Position numbers and translations under genes: made by a program
Assembly: GCA_903873585.1 (NCBI GenBank)
Contig: CAIQOV010000022.1
Location: forward strand, 1-64,000
Origin: an uncultured Rhodobacterales bacterium
GTDB lineage: Bacteria; Pseudomonadota; Alphaproteobacteria; Rhodobacterales; Rhodobacteraceae
DNA length: 64,000 nucleotides
Direction of reading: 5' to 3'
The notes under the pieces: generated by a model
What the model was told of the DNA's origin: nothing
Database searches by the model: none
What the model saw: the letters and a program-made list of their open reading frames with translations, nothing else
Shown here: one piece after another, positions 34,654 through 43,454 of the stretch
Numbering within the stretch: the stretch's first letter is position 1
Layout of the letters: the number at the start of each line of letters is the position of its first letter

Positions 34654-34872
34654 TCAAGACCCAGTCCCAGATGCCACAAACTCCGCCAAATCCACCGACC
34701 GAATGCGCACCAAGCGGCCTACGCGGCAGTAGGGCAGCGCCCCACGCCAAATCAAACGCCAGACCGTTTTAGTCGAAACTGAAAGCTCAATGGCCACAGC
34801 CGAAACCGACAGAAGCGTTGGCAGAGGTATGTTGGGTGTGGCTGTAAGCGCATTCGGCTTAGTCTTCGTCAT
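34654..34872 (-). CDS. Excisionase/helix-turn-helix DNA-binding protein
   Basis: 72-residue protein consisting almost wholly of a winged HTH of the excisionase (HTH_17) type: LLSVSAVAIELSVSTKTVWR followed by LIWRGALPYCRVGRLVRIRS. ATG 34872 has GGAGGG eight bases upstream. It is upstream of the truncated integrase on the same strand, a usual xis-int arrangement of integrative elements. It could equally be a small regulator of the element. Confidence 0.75.
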   Translation of the reverse strand: MTKTKPNALTATPNIPLPTLLSVSAVAIELSVSTKTVWRLIWRGALPYCRVGRLVRIRSVDLAEFVASGTGS

Positions 34873-35062
34873 GGCCAGGCCCTCCCGCCGCTGATTGCTC
34901 CGCAACCCAACGCCGTGCTTCCGATCGTGCCAATGCCCGCACCAGTGCCACCAAAGCAGCATGCACCTCATCCGCCCCGTCAGCCGGAACTGCGGGTTGT
35001 GGTTGGGCCTTTGCGGCAGATGAAGGAACGTGATGCGTCATGCGAATCACGATACGCGACAC
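34859..35062 (-). CDS. Small hypothetical protein upstream of excisionase gene
   Basis: 67 codons from GTG 35062, or 60 from ATG 35041, overlapping the excisionase start by 14 bases. The middle is a predicted amphipathic helix (EVHAALVALVRALARSEARRW) flanked by Ala/Pro-rich sequence; no domain is recognised. Neither start has a clear ribosome binding site. The overlap and shared strand suggest it belongs to the xis-int unit. Confidence 0.45.
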   Translation of the reverse strand: MSRIVIRMTHHVPSSAAKAQPQPAVPADGADEVHAALVALVRALARSEARRWVAEQSAAGGPGHDED

Positions 35063-35107
35063 CCAAATGTCCCGCTGGCGAAAACCCCGTCACAGGGTCA
35101 GAAAGGG

Positions 35108-35401
35108 TTAGTTGCCCGCGGTTTGATCCGCTGCGGGATGAGTTCCAGCCCTGTCGGCCACCTTCGCCCAATACGCCCGCAAGCTGAACGTCGCCTTCTT
35201 TGAGCGGCCAATCCAGCCAAACACATCGTGGACCAACCCACTGAATGCTGAATGCCCATCGCGGCCCGCTTCAGGTTCAAACCCAGTCGCCAAATGCCAA
35301 TCCACAGCCAAATGCGCGATCAAACGCACCTCTGCATTATCCGCAGGGCGGCCGCCTTCAAGCTTGGGTAACCACTTTATGCCCCGTCCACGACCGAACA
35401 C
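35108..35401 (-). CDS. Hypothetical protein, possible fragment
   Basis: 97 codons from GTG 35401. The composition is protein-like (VRLIAHLAVDWHLATGF, SAFSGLVHDVFGWIGR), unlike the shadow frames around it, but I recognise no family and see no good ribosome binding site, so the 5' end may be lost. It lies upstream of the excisionase-like gene on the same strand and is probably part of the same mobile remnant. Confidence 0.4.
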   Translation of the reverse strand: MFGRGRGIKWLPKLEGGRPADNAEVRLIAHLAVDWHLATGFEPEAGRDGHSAFSGLVHDVFGWIGRSKKATFSLRAYWAKVADRAGTHPAADQTAGN

Positions 35402-35638
35402 AATAGGCTCAAGGTGACGTGCAGATGGGCGCCCTGTCGGGCGGTCCCGTCCAATTGGCCCAAGGATAGCAATCGAAGCGCCTCAAGTACTTGACATTTA
35501 TAGGCAGATGAACGCAAACTTTGTCGACACCTTATGCGGACTCCGAAGATCTTCGGCATTGGCGTAATGGAGCGCAAAAAAGCCTAACACAATCCTGACC
35601 AGTCTCTGTGATTTTCGGACGAATGTAAGTAGGAGCAG

Positions 35639-35971
35639 ATGATGAGAAACGTCCTGTTATCGACAGCGCTGGCGCTCATTATGTCATGTTCTCAATCGCT
35701 AGCAGAGCCATCAGTAATGTTTGGATTTGCTCTAAACTTCGGTGGCGAATCCAAACCGCAACTTGGTTTGACCGCTAAACTTCTATCTTCAAATCAGAAA
35801 AACCAACCCGTCGGAGCCATTGGCACAACCTATCTATTCGACGGTGGTTGGGGCATCGATGCTGGATTTGGCTATCTCTTTGATAAATCGGCAGCGACAT
35901 TAACTTATGATTTGGTTCAAAGAAGTCCGCAGCTGGCTATTGGATTGGCGACAATTAAAAGCGTTTGTTAA
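35639..35971 (+). CDS. Small exported hypothetical protein
   Basis: 110 residues with a clear Sec signal peptide (MMRNVLLSTALALIMSCSQS, then LAEPS); a Cys at residue 17 makes a lipoprotein conceivable, but the lipobox is poor. The mature part is Gly/aromatic-rich with alternating strands (VMFGFALNFGG, TTYLFDGGWGIDAGFGYLF), suggesting a small beta-rich or outer-membrane protein. AGGAG lies three bases before the first ATG and six before the second (35642). Its base composition is AT-richer than the window average, matching the following gene and suggesting transfer. Confidence 0.65.
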   Translation: MMRNVLLSTALALIMSCSQSLAEPSVMFGFALNFGGESKPQLGLTAKLLSSNQKNQPVGAIGTTYLFDGGWGIDAGFGYLFDKSAATLTYDLVQRSPQLAIGLATIKSVC

Positions 35972-36064
35972 CGTTGTTTGAAATATTAGATGTTTCTGTT
36001 GTGAAATAAGTCCTTTACTCAAGAAACTGTAATAAAACAATCTGGATGTTCATTTGGGAAAAAC

Positions 36065-37561
36065 ATGGCTATAGGTGATGCTAATCTGAGTTCAGTGCAA
36101 ATCTTTGAGATTGGTAGAAAACACCTGTCAAGCGGAAATTATAAGGACGCCTACTCTACATTTTTGCGAGCACTTGATGGAAGCTATCATGAGTTTGAAG
36201 TGTATGAAGCTCTAGGAGCCACTGCCCTTCTTCTTAATGATTCTGAAAATGCTGAACTTTGGTGGCTTAAATCGTTAGAGAAATCACCAAATCGAGCATC
36301 AAGTTTGGTTGGCTTGGGAACATCGCAGCTAACTCAAGACAAAATACAAGAATCTATTGAAAACTTCGAATTTGCACTTAGGATTGATCCAGGCATTGAA
36401 GGTGCTCGGTTATCACTTGCAATTGCCCTATTGAGACTTGATCGTTTCGAGGAAGCTATTTTTCATGCAGAACAAGGTGTTTTGTCGAATAACATCAATC
36501 CGGACTTTCGCCTTATTCGAGCAAAAGCACTTGTTTCATTAGGACGCCATGAAAAAGCAGTTTTTGACCTTGAATGGTTGCATCGTGTTGGTGCAAAACT
36601 CGGCGAGGTTGGCATTCTTGAATGTGAGGTAAATCGAGCACGAGGTGATTTTGAATTAGCTCTCGCGTTGGCTGCGGAACTCTGTGAAACATTCCCAACC
36701 CGTAATGAGCCACTAGCATGCTTCCGCGGTTTATTTTTCGATTTCATTAGTAGCGCTTCTCATGAGCGTGTTGCTGATTTTCTTGACAGCCTGAGTCTCC
36801 CACCGATAGAGAATGGGAAATTTGCGCGGTTGAATTGCGACATAACCTATGACTGCAAACAATCGGCAAAAATAGACATAATAATTCCAGTCCATGACGC
36901 GATAGAACATTTGGTTAAATGTATTGATAGCATCTATATCGCGCGAACATCACTTCTAGGTCGAATTATCATTGTCGATGATTGCAGCACTTCCGAGTCA
37001 ACTTCATGGATGCAGGATCTGGCTAAGCGGAGTTCTTACGTTCTTTATCTGAGAACACCTAAACGATTTGGGTTTTCCAATGCTCTATCATATGGAATTT
37101 CTGAGAGCACAACGTCTCGTTTCGTTGCTCTTAATAGTGATTGTATTGTTGGTGAAGGTTGGCTTGAGAAGTTGAGTGCTGCGATGAACCTTAACCAAAA
37201 GGTGGCAATGGTTGGCCCACTGTCCAACAATGCCGGTTGGCAGAGTGTGAGAGAGATATTTGACCCACAGGGAAACTTTGCTTTGCACTACATGCCCTCA
37301 GATGTGGGAATCTCTGAAACGCAGAAGCGATTAGAGCAACTGAAGATATTTGAGGCACCCAAAATAAGTCTAGTCCATGGTTTTTGTGTGTTAGTTGACC
37401 GTACAATATATGATAGATTGGACGGACTTGATTTGGATTTGTTTTCGCAGGGATATGGAGAATTCCAAGATCTTTCCATGCGTGCTTTAGATGCGGGTTA
37501 TGAATTACAACCCGACGTACAAAAGCGCTGCTGTGATTGCTATCTTCATAAATCGGCTTAG
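36065..37561 (+). CDS. TPR-repeat glycosyltransferase family 2 protein
   Basis: 498 residues. The first 220 or so carry tetratricopeptide repeats (GRKHLSSGNYKDAYSTFLRA, ALRIDPGIEGARLSLAIALL). The rest is a GT-A glycosyltransferase of family 2: IDIIIPVHDAIEHLVKCIDS, IIIVDDCST, the metal-binding LNSDCIV and a C-terminal GYGEFQDLSMRALDAGY. The protein stops soon after this last motif (YLHKSA), where homologues usually have a further tail, so the 3' end may be lost. Such fusions decorate surface polysaccharide or flagellin. The gene is far AT-richer than its neighbours and has no pathway partners, consistent with acquisition. Confidence 0.82.
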   Translation: MAIGDANLSSVQIFEIGRKHLSSGNYKDAYSTFLRALDGSYHEFEVYEALGATALLLNDSENAELWWLKSLEKSPNRASSLVGLGTSQLTQDKIQESIENFEFALRIDPGIEGARLSLAIALLRLDRFEEAIFHAEQGVLSNNINPDFRLIRAKALVSLGRHEKAVFDLEWLHRVGAKLGEVGILECEVNRARGDFELALALAAELCETFPTRNEPLACFRGLFFDFISSASHERVADFLDSLSLPPIENGKFARLNCDITYDCKQSAKIDIIIPVHDAIEHLVKCIDSIYIARTSLLGRIIIVDDCSTSESTSWMQDLAKRSSYVLYLRTPKRFGFSNALSYGISESTTSRFVALNSDCIVGEGWLEKLSAAMNLNQKVAMVGPLSNNAGWQSVREIFDPQGNFALHYMPSDVGISETQKRLEQLKIFEAPKISLVHGFCVLVDRTIYDRLDGLDLDLFSQGYGEFQDLSMRALDAGYELQPDVQKRCCDCYLHKSA

Positions 37562-38169
37562 GGTTTTCGCGCCAACTGCCGCCTGCAACCAATCGGCGCG
37601 CTTTTGGACAGTTGAACGCATTGCATAGGTCAAACACGGCGCAGTCCAGATGCTGCGCCAATTGCCCTGCGAGAGCGCGGAAAGATAAATCACGATCAGA
37701 CTCCAGTTTCTTGCAAGCGAACCGTAAGGCTCGCGGTTGGCAATAAAGAGTTAACTTAAAACCGCATCTCAACGCTCAACTGCCCGCTGGTGCGGGTTTG
37801 GGTGCAAGCGATTGGTGCCCGTAACCGCATCGGCTCGGCGCTTGGCGATAAGGATGCTAAGTGCCCGTGAAAAGGCCAAAACAAGGGGGGAAGCGGGCAT
37901 GGCAAATCCTTCAAAAAGCGTTGCCAGCATCGTAGTTAGGGCAAGGGGCAGCAAACAACCCTAGGGAGAGTCGCGGTGATCAGCTTTTCTGCGGTGACGT
38001 AAAATTATGAAATGCCGTGATAAAATGCGAACTTTTGTCTTTTCTTGCGACCCTTGATTAGTTTTCCCTTTTTTCCCAACGATTGTTTTCGCCCTGTGCA
38101 TCGTGGCGCCGCTGTGGTTATCATCGGGCGCAGTTGGTCATTTTTCACCCCCAAACGAGCCGTTTTCCA
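37562..38169. other. Gene-free stretch after the glycosyltransferase
   Basis: About 600 bases without a supportable gene. The first 200 bases are GC-rich again and contain minus-strand open frames that could be a decayed coding fragment, but I recognise no family. The composition break just after the glycosyltransferase stop suggests a junction of transferred DNA. Confidence 0.45.
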
Positions 38170-38760
38170 TTGAGCAAAAAAGTCAAAACGATGGAGATTA
38201 TCGCGGAAGAAAGCGTTCGCCTGATCCGCGAAAGCGGCGGTGAATTGCCAACCGCGCGTGAGCTGTCAAAGGCGACAGGCTTTTCCGCCGCGACGGTGTA
38301 TTTTCACTTCGGCTCCATTGGCAGCGTGATCCGCCATTTGGTGCGTGTGCGCGCGGCGGCATTACATAAAGAACTGGAAGACCTGATCACAGCGCATGAT
38401 CCAAAGACCCACCCCAGCGTTCTGTTCGACCAGTTTGTAGACCGAATGTTCGCAAGGGCACAGCAATACAACCCGACTTTGGTGCGCAAAGTGTACAAGA
38501 TCGCCTTGGAACACTCTGACCGATTGTCGGATATGGATGCTGCTGGCGAAAGTCTTTTGCCCCTCATAAAAGCCGCTATTGCCAGCGACGAAACAGGCGG
38601 GTTCAAGACATTGTCAAATGAGGAAATGATCTTTCTATTTCGCGGTTTGCTCACGATTATCCGATCCCCCATGATGGAGAAAAACCCGTTTTTTGGCACA
38701 CCAGCGCATATTCGACTGGCAAAAACATATGTCCGCAAAATGCTGCTGAACGAGAGTTGA
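38170..38760 (+). CDS. TetR-family regulator (regulator 3)
   Basis: 196 codons from TTG 38170. The HTH (EIIAEESVRLIRESGGELPT, ARELSKATGFSAATVYFHFG) is followed by an all-helical domain. ATG 38191 would cut into the first helix of the HTH, so an earlier start is needed; TTG 38170 is the best nearby candidate, though its ribosome binding site is weak and an upstream start at 38083 cannot be excluded. It stands alone, tail to tail with the LacI gene. Target unknown. Confidence 0.7.
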   Translation: MSKKVKTMEIIAEESVRLIRESGGELPTARELSKATGFSAATVYFHFGSIGSVIRHLVRVRAAALHKELEDLITAHDPKTHPSVLFDQFVDRMFARAQQYNPTLVRKVYKIALEHSDRLSDMDAAGESLLPLIKAAIASDETGGFKTLSNEEMIFLFRGLLTIIRSPMMEKNPFFGTPAHIRLAKTYVRKMLLNES

Positions 38761-38870
38761 GCGGTAATGAATAGCAAATTTCACTTTAACTCGGTTCGCT
38801 GATATTTTGAGGGCAAACACCGTGTCATATCTTCGATCAACAGACGCACTCGGATGTCGCGATATCTGCC

Positions 38871-39890
38871 TTACCGCGAGGATCCGCGAATAAGGAGTTC
38901 GGTTTCAATGCGGATGGTTTGGGGGCCTTCCAAAAGGCCATCAAGGGCTGCGACAATCAAATCCGCGCTCAACGCGCCGATCTTGCTGGGAAAGGGGTTG
39001 ATGGTTGTCAGCGGCGGCACCGAAATGCTGGCAATTTCATAGTCGCCAAATCCGGCGATCAAAACCCGTTCTGGCACGTCGACGCCACGTCGCTGGCATT
39101 CGGTTAAGGCGCCGTAAGCCGACAGATCGGAAACACAGATCACCGCCTGCGTGTCGGGAAGGGTTTCCAACAGGTGGCCCATCGCCTCGGCCCCTTCGCG
39201 CATCGAAATCGGCGGTGTGCCTGCCGCGATAAGGCGGGTGGCATCGCACCCATGCGCCTGCATCGCCGCGATGAAGCCGGCGCGCCGGTCGGCCCCTCTG
39301 GTGTCGCGTGTGGTATCGCCACCGATGAAAGCGATGCGTGTCAGACCCAGTGCCACAAAATGGTCAACCATGTCGCGCACAGCGCCCGCATTGGAAAAGC
39401 CCACAACATGGCCAATCGGCGCTTCGGGCAAATCCCAAGTTTCCACCACGGGAATTCCGGCATTTTCCAGCAAGCGCCGCGCGCGCGGGGTGTGACGCCC
39501 CCCTGTGACAACGATGGCTTCGGGGCGGCGGCGCAGAAATTGCTCGATCAACCGCTCTTCTTCGGCCATGTCGTAATCGGTGTAGCCCAGCAGAATTTGC
39601 AATCCGCGCGGCTTGAGCCTTTCGGACAGGCCGCGGACAGTTTCGGCGAAGTTGGCATTGTTGATAGAGGGAACTGTGACGGCGACGAAATTGGTTTTCT
39701 GCGAGCGCAGATTGGACGCCGTGCTGTCAAAAACATAGCCCAGATCGTCGGCCGCCTTTAAGATAGCTTCGCGCGTTGCTCCGCTGACCGAGGTTTCAAC
39801 CTTGAACGCGCGGCTGACGGTCATGGGTGACACACCCGCAAGGCGGGCGACATCAGCCATGGTCGGGGCTTTGCGGGGCGCGGTGGTCAT
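38871..39890 (-). CDS. LacI-family repressor, GntR/IdnR-like
   Basis: 339 residues. The HTH (MADVARLAGVSPMTVSRAFK) and hinge are followed by a periplasmic-binding-like effector domain. Sequence and position resemble the gluconate/idonate repressors of the LacI family. It follows the minus-strand idonate genes after a 39-base gap. Three copies of a TGTTATCGATAACA-type palindrome lie upstream of the idonate and transporter genes and are its likely operators; this half-site is close to the known GntR site of enterobacteria. The effector would be gluconate, 5-ketogluconate or a 6-phosphate, by inference. Confidence 0.85.
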   Translation of the reverse strand: MTTAPRKAPTMADVARLAGVSPMTVSRAFKVETSVSGATREAILKAADDLGYVFDSTASNLRSQKTNFVAVTVPSINNANFAETVRGLSERLKPRGLQILLGYTDYDMAEEERLIEQFLRRRPEAIVVTGGRHTPRARRLLENAGIPVVETWDLPEAPIGHVVGFSNAGAVRDMVDHFVALGLTRIAFIGGDTTRDTRGADRRAGFIAAMQAHGCDATRLIAAGTPPISMREGAEAMGHLLETLPDTQAVICVSDLSAYGALTECQRRGVDVPERVLIAGFGDYEIASISVPPLTTINPFPSKIGALSADLIVAALDGLLEGPQTIRIETELLIRGSSR

Positions 39891-39929
39891 AGCGTGCTGG
39901 TACCCGTATTTTTGGAAGAAATCCAGACT

Positions 39930-40277
39930 TTAGGCGTTTGGGTGCACCGGATCGAAACGGTGTGCAGTGGTCACATGGTGATGAATGCGCCCGACGAAAA
40001 AGCGCGACAAGACCGCTTCGGTCGCTGCACGGCCCTCTTTGCGGATCGGATGGTCAAGGAAAGCGTCAACCGTTGCGCGGTCGGGCCATTCGATTGCCAA
40101 TATCAGCGGAAACTCGGGCGCATCTGGGTCACGGTCATCAGCAAAGGTGACATGCACCGCCAACGCGCCGGGAAAGCGCCGCCACACGGGCAGAATCTCG
40201 GCCAGCACAGCGGCGCGGAACGCTTCGGTTTGGCCGTCGTGAACTTTGCCTTCAAACAGGGCGTAGCGGGTGATCAT
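39930..40277 (-). CDS. Dimeric alpha-beta barrel (ABM-like) protein
   Basis: 115 residues with the ferredoxin-like fold of the ABM/EthD/Dabb group: an opening ITRYALFEGKVHDGQ strand-loop, a central AIEWPDRATVDAFLDHP segment and a His-rich end. Such small proteins act as monooxygenases, isomerases or mutarotase-like helpers. Its ATG overlaps the stop of the upstream dehydrogenase gene, so it is the last gene of the idonate minus-strand operon. A role in sugar-acid epimer handling is possible but unproven. Confidence 0.7.
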   Translation of the reverse strand: MITRYALFEGKVHDGQTEAFRAAVLAEILPVWRRFPGALAVHVTFADDRDPDAPEFPLILAIEWPDRATVDAFLDHPIRKEGRAATEAVLSRFFVGRIHHHVTTAHRFDPVHPNA

Positions 40278-41161
40278 GATGACAGGTCCTTTCGCGGGCC
40301 CTTAAAGAATTCCATCAAGGCGGCTTGATCTTCACCGCCCAAGCCAGCCGAGGTCAGCATCCGGTGAATTTCGGCGCAAAGGGCTGTCAGCGGCATGGGG
40401 GTGTGGGTCAATCGCGCCAGATCGGCTGCGGCGTTCAGGTCTTTGACCATGTTATCAATGCGCCCCGTGCGCCGGTAATCGCGGGCCGCAAAGCGGGGCA
40501 TGTATTCTTGCAACAAGGCGCTGTCGGCACGGCCGCCCTTTAGCGCCTGCGGGATCATCGTGGCATCCACACCCGCCGCTTCGGCCAAGGCGGTGGCTTC
40601 GGCGACGGCCATAAAGGTCAGCCCGCACAGAACCTGATTGATCAGCTTGGTGGTTTGGCCTGCACCGGCATCGCCCATCCGCGTCTGATGGCTGGCCACG
40701 TTTGCTAGGATTTGCTGCGCTTCGGCCACATCTGATGCGGTTCCGCCTTGCATCAGGGTCAATGCGCCGCTGGTTACTTTGGGAATTCCGCCCGAAAGTG
40801 GGCTGTCGACCCAGCGCAGACCACGCGCTGCTGCCTCTTGGGCCAGCGCCTTGGTCGATTCAGGGTCGATGGACGACATGTCGATGATCAACGCGCCGGG
40901 CGTCGCCCCTTCGGCGACACCCCCTGCGCCAAAGACGGCAGCCCGCACGATCTTGGCAGAGTTTAGCGACAAGATCACCGCCTGCGCACCCGCGACTGCA
41001 GCCGAGGCGCTGGTGGCCTCGGTGGCACCCTGTGCCACCAGAACGGCGCGCTTTTCGGGGTCTAGGTCAAAGACCATCAGCGGCGTGCCGGTGGCCAACA
41101 GCCGCGCACCGATGGCACCGCCCATGGCACCTGCACCGATCAGGGCGATCTTTCGCGTCAT
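40274..41161 (-). CDS. NAD(P)-dependent beta-hydroxyacid dehydrogenase
   Basis: 295 residues of the 3-hydroxyisobutyrate / tartronate-semialdehyde reductase family. The Rossmann motif is IALIGAGAMGGAIGARL; substrate motif DSPLSGGIPKVTSGA and catalytic-lysine region GAGQTTKLINQVL follow. It differs from mmsB at 20473 and sits in the idonate operon, overlapping gntK by four bases. Likely substrates are sugar-derived acids such as threonate, glycerate-type or 6-carbon aldonates. The exact reaction cannot be told from sequence. Confidence 0.85.
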   Translation of the reverse strand: MTRKIALIGAGAMGGAIGARLLATGTPLMVFDLDPEKRAVLVAQGATEATSASAAVAGAQAVILSLNSAKIVRAAVFGAGGVAEGATPGALIIDMSSIDPESTKALAQEAAARGLRWVDSPLSGGIPKVTSGALTLMQGGTASDVAEAQQILANVASHQTRMGDAGAGQTTKLINQVLCGLTFMAVAEATALAEAAGVDATMIPQALKGGRADSALLQEYMPRFAARDYRRTGRIDNMVKDLNAAADLARLTHTPMPLTALCAEIHRMLTSAGLGGEDQAALMEFFKGPRKDLSS

Positions 41162-41655
41162 GCAACCTCTCCTGATAGGTGCCCAAGGATTTGCGCCACG
41201 ATGTCGGGCAGGGGTTGGTCAATGGTGACCGTGACAGCCTCGTCCGGCCCCGGCGGCTCTAGGGCGGCAAACTGGCTATCCAGCAGGGACAGCGGCATAT
41301 AGTGCCCTTGGCGCTGCGCCATGCGGGCGGCAATCAGGTCGCGGTCGCCTGACAGGTGCACAAAGGCGACCTCGCCCTGCACACCGCCGCGAATACGGTC
41401 GCGGTAGGCGCGCTTCAGGGCCGAACACCCCACGATCACGGGCGCGCTGTTTTGCAGGCAAGCGGCCACCTGACCAAGCCATGGCCAGCGGTCATGGTCG
41501 CTAAGCGCCACACCGCGCCGCATCTTGTCGACATTGGCAGCGGGGTGCAGATCATCGCCGTCGACATAGGTCACGCCCAAAGCCGCCGACAGCGCGGCCC
41601 CGACGCTGGATTTGCCACAGCCCGCCACGCCCATAATCACCACCCGCAGCGTCAC
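41158..41655 (-). CDS. gntK: Gluconokinase
   Basis: 165-residue P-loop kinase that phosphorylates D-gluconate to 6-phosphogluconate. Walker A is GVAGCGKSS (residues 9-17); the family signature VDGDDLHPAANVDKMRRG followed by SDHDRWPWL is intact, as is the GCSALKRAYRDRIR segment. The start is GTG 41655, overlapping the stop of the SDR gene (GTGA); the longer open frame upstream is a shadow of that gene. It takes the product of gluconate 5-dehydrogenase into the Entner-Doudoroff route. Confidence 0.93.
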   Translation of the reverse strand: MTLRVVIMGVAGCGKSSVGAALSAALGVTYVDGDDLHPAANVDKMRRGVALSDHDRWPWLGQVAACLQNSAPVIVGCSALKRAYRDRIRGGVQGEVAFVHLSGDRDLIAARMAQRQGHYMPLSLLDSQFAALEPPGPDEAVTVTIDQPLPDIVAQILGHLSGEVA

Positions 41656-42407
41656 AGCGAAGCCGTTATGCCGCCGTCGACATACAGGATATGCCCATTC
41701 ACAAAGCTGGATGCGTCCGATGACAGAAAGATGCAGGCCCCGACCAGTTCTTCTACTTTGCCCCAACGTCCGGCAGGGGTGCGCTTTTCCAGCCAAGCCG
41801 AAAAGGCGGGGTCGCTGACAAGCGCAGCATTCAACGGCGTGTCAAAATAGCCCGGTGCGATGGCGTTGCATTGCAGCCCGTGTTTGGCCCAATCGGTCGC
41901 CATGCCTTTGGTCAAATTGCCCACGGCCCCCTTGGTTGCCGTGTAAGGCGCGATCCCCGGACGGGCGAGGGCAGTTTGCACCGAGGCGATGTTGATGATT
42001 TTGCCCTTGTTGCGGGCAATCATATGGCGCGCGCAGGCTTGGCCAACATGAAAGACGGTCGCAATATTGGTTTGCAACAAGCGCTCGAAGGCATCGGCCG
42101 GAAACTCTTCTAGCGGCCCACGGTGCTGCATGCCGGCATTGTTCACAAGGATGTCGATGGGGCCCACATTGGCCTCGAATCCGTCGATGGCGGCGCGCAC
42201 GGCTTCATGGTCGGTCGCGTCAAAGGCCAATGTCTGCGCCCCCGCGATGCGCCCTGCCGCCTGCGCCAGTTTGGTGGCATCGCGCCCATTCAGCAAAACC
42301 TGCGCGCCGGCGGCGGCCAAGCCTTGGGCCAGCGCAAAGCCGATGCCCTGCGAAGACCCCGTGACCAAGGCGCGTTTGCCCGATAGGTCGAACATTTTCA
42401 GGCCCAA
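41652..42407 (-). CDS. idnO: Gluconate 5-dehydrogenase (SDR)
   Basis: 251-residue short-chain dehydrogenase that would reduce 5-ketogluconate to gluconate. Cofactor motif TGSSQGIG, NNAG, catalytic Ser in NIASVQ and YTATK, and the C-terminal VNGHILYVDGGITAS are all typical of IdnO. The start is TTG 42407, six bases after GGGGGAG; ATG 42395 is the alternative but has no site at the right distance. It is first in the minus-strand operon, divergent from the 2-hydroxyacid dehydrogenase gene, with an operator palindrome between. The neighbouring idnD and gntK genes support the assignment. Confidence 0.87.
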   Translation of the reverse strand: MGLKMFDLSGKRALVTGSSQGIGFALAQGLAAAGAQVLLNGRDATKLAQAAGRIAGAQTLAFDATDHEAVRAAIDGFEANVGPIDILVNNAGMQHRGPLEEFPADAFERLLQTNIATVFHVGQACARHMIARNKGKIINIASVQTALARPGIAPYTATKGAVGNLTKGMATDWAKHGLQCNAIAPGYFDTPLNAALVSDPAFSAWLEKRTPAGRWGKVEELVGACIFLSSDASSFVNGHILYVDGGITASL

Positions 42408-42460
42408 GACAGTCTCCCCCATTTCGAAATACACTCGACAAGTGTTGCGTGAAAAGACTA

Positions 42461-42474
42461 TGTTATCGATAACA
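42461..42474. promoter_or_regulatory. GntR/IdnR-type operator 1
   Basis: TGTTATCGATAACA, a perfect 14-bp palindrome, in the 96-base gap between divergent idnO (start 42407) and the 2-hydroxyacid dehydrogenase gene (start 42504). It resembles the ATGTTA...TAACAT operators of LacI-type gluconate repressors. Copies occur at 44968 and 46033. Confidence 0.8.
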
Positions 42475-42503
42475 CATCCGTCAAGGCCCGCGAAGGAAAG
42501 AAG

Positions 42504-43454
42504 ATGACAAAACCGCATATCCTGCAAGTCGGTCCCTATCCTGACTGGGATCAAGGGCCGCTGGACCATGAGTTTCACATGCACCGCCTGTTCGACGCCA
42601 GTGACCGCGCGGCCTTTCTAGCCTCGGTCGGCCCCCAAGTGCGCGGCATCGCCACGCGGGGTGAATTGGGGGCGAATGCGGCGATGATTGCGGCTTGCCC
42701 GAACTTGGAAGTCATCAGCGTCTACGGTGTCGGCTATGACGCGGTTGACCTGACCGCCGCGCGCGCACGTGGCATTCGCGTCACCAACACGCCCGATGTG
42801 CTGACCAAAGACGTCGCCGATCTGGGGGTGGCGATGATGCTGGCCCAATCACGCGGCATGATCAGGGCCGAGGCGTGGGTGCGCGATGGATCTTGGGCGG
42901 AAAAGGGGGGGTATCCTTTGCAGCGCCGTGTTTGGGGCAAGCGGGTCGGCATTCTGGGCCTTGGCCGCATCGGTCATGAAGTTGGCAAACGGCTGGCCGG
43001 ATTTGATCTTGAAATCGCCTATTCCACCGCAAGCGGCCCGAAAGACTTTGCCAAACAGTGGGAATTCATCGCCGATCCCGTTGCACTGGCGGCACGGTCG
43101 GATTTTCTGTTTGTCACCCTCGCCGCATCAACCGCAACACGCCACATCGTCAGCGCCAAGGTGATCGAGGCGTTGGGGCCGGATGGCATGCTGATCAACA
43201 TTTCGCGCGCCGCCAACATTGATGAAGAGGCCCTTCTTGCGGCCCTAGAAGATGGCAGGCTAGGCTCTGCCGCGCTGGATGTGTTCGAGGGAGAGCCGAA
43301 ATTGAACCCACGCTTTTTGTCTTTGCCCAACGTGCTGCTGCAACCGCACCATGCCAGCGGCACGTTTGAAACCCGCAAGGCGATGGGCAAACTGCTGCGC
43401 GACAATCTGTCAGCGCATTTTGCAGGCCAGCCCTTGCCAACGCCGGTGCTGTGA
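42504..43454 (+). CDS. D-isomer-specific 2-hydroxyacid dehydrogenase
   Basis: 316-residue NAD(P)-dependent dehydrogenase. It has the substrate-domain motif VYGVGYDAVD, the cofactor motif GILGLGRIGHEVGKRL, the catalytic Arg in NISRAANIDE, the Glu in DVFEGEP and the His in LQPHHAS. It resembles GhrB/2-ketogluconate reductase. In this context it may reduce 2-ketogluconate or a related 2-keto sugar acid to the aldonate. GGAAAGAAG precedes the ATG, and idnD overlaps its stop. Confidence 0.87.
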   Translation: MTKPHILQVGPYPDWDQGPLDHEFHMHRLFDASDRAAFLASVGPQVRGIATRGELGANAAMIAACPNLEVISVYGVGYDAVDLTAARARGIRVTNTPDVLTKDVADLGVAMMLAQSRGMIRAEAWVRDGSWAEKGGYPLQRRVWGKRVGILGLGRIGHEVGKRLAGFDLEIAYSTASGPKDFAKQWEFIADPVALAARSDFLFVTLAASTATRHIVSAKVIEALGPDGMLINISRAANIDEEALLAALEDGRLGSAALDVFEGEPKLNPRFLSLPNVLLQPHHASGTFETRKAMGKLLRDNLSAHFAGQPLPTPVL

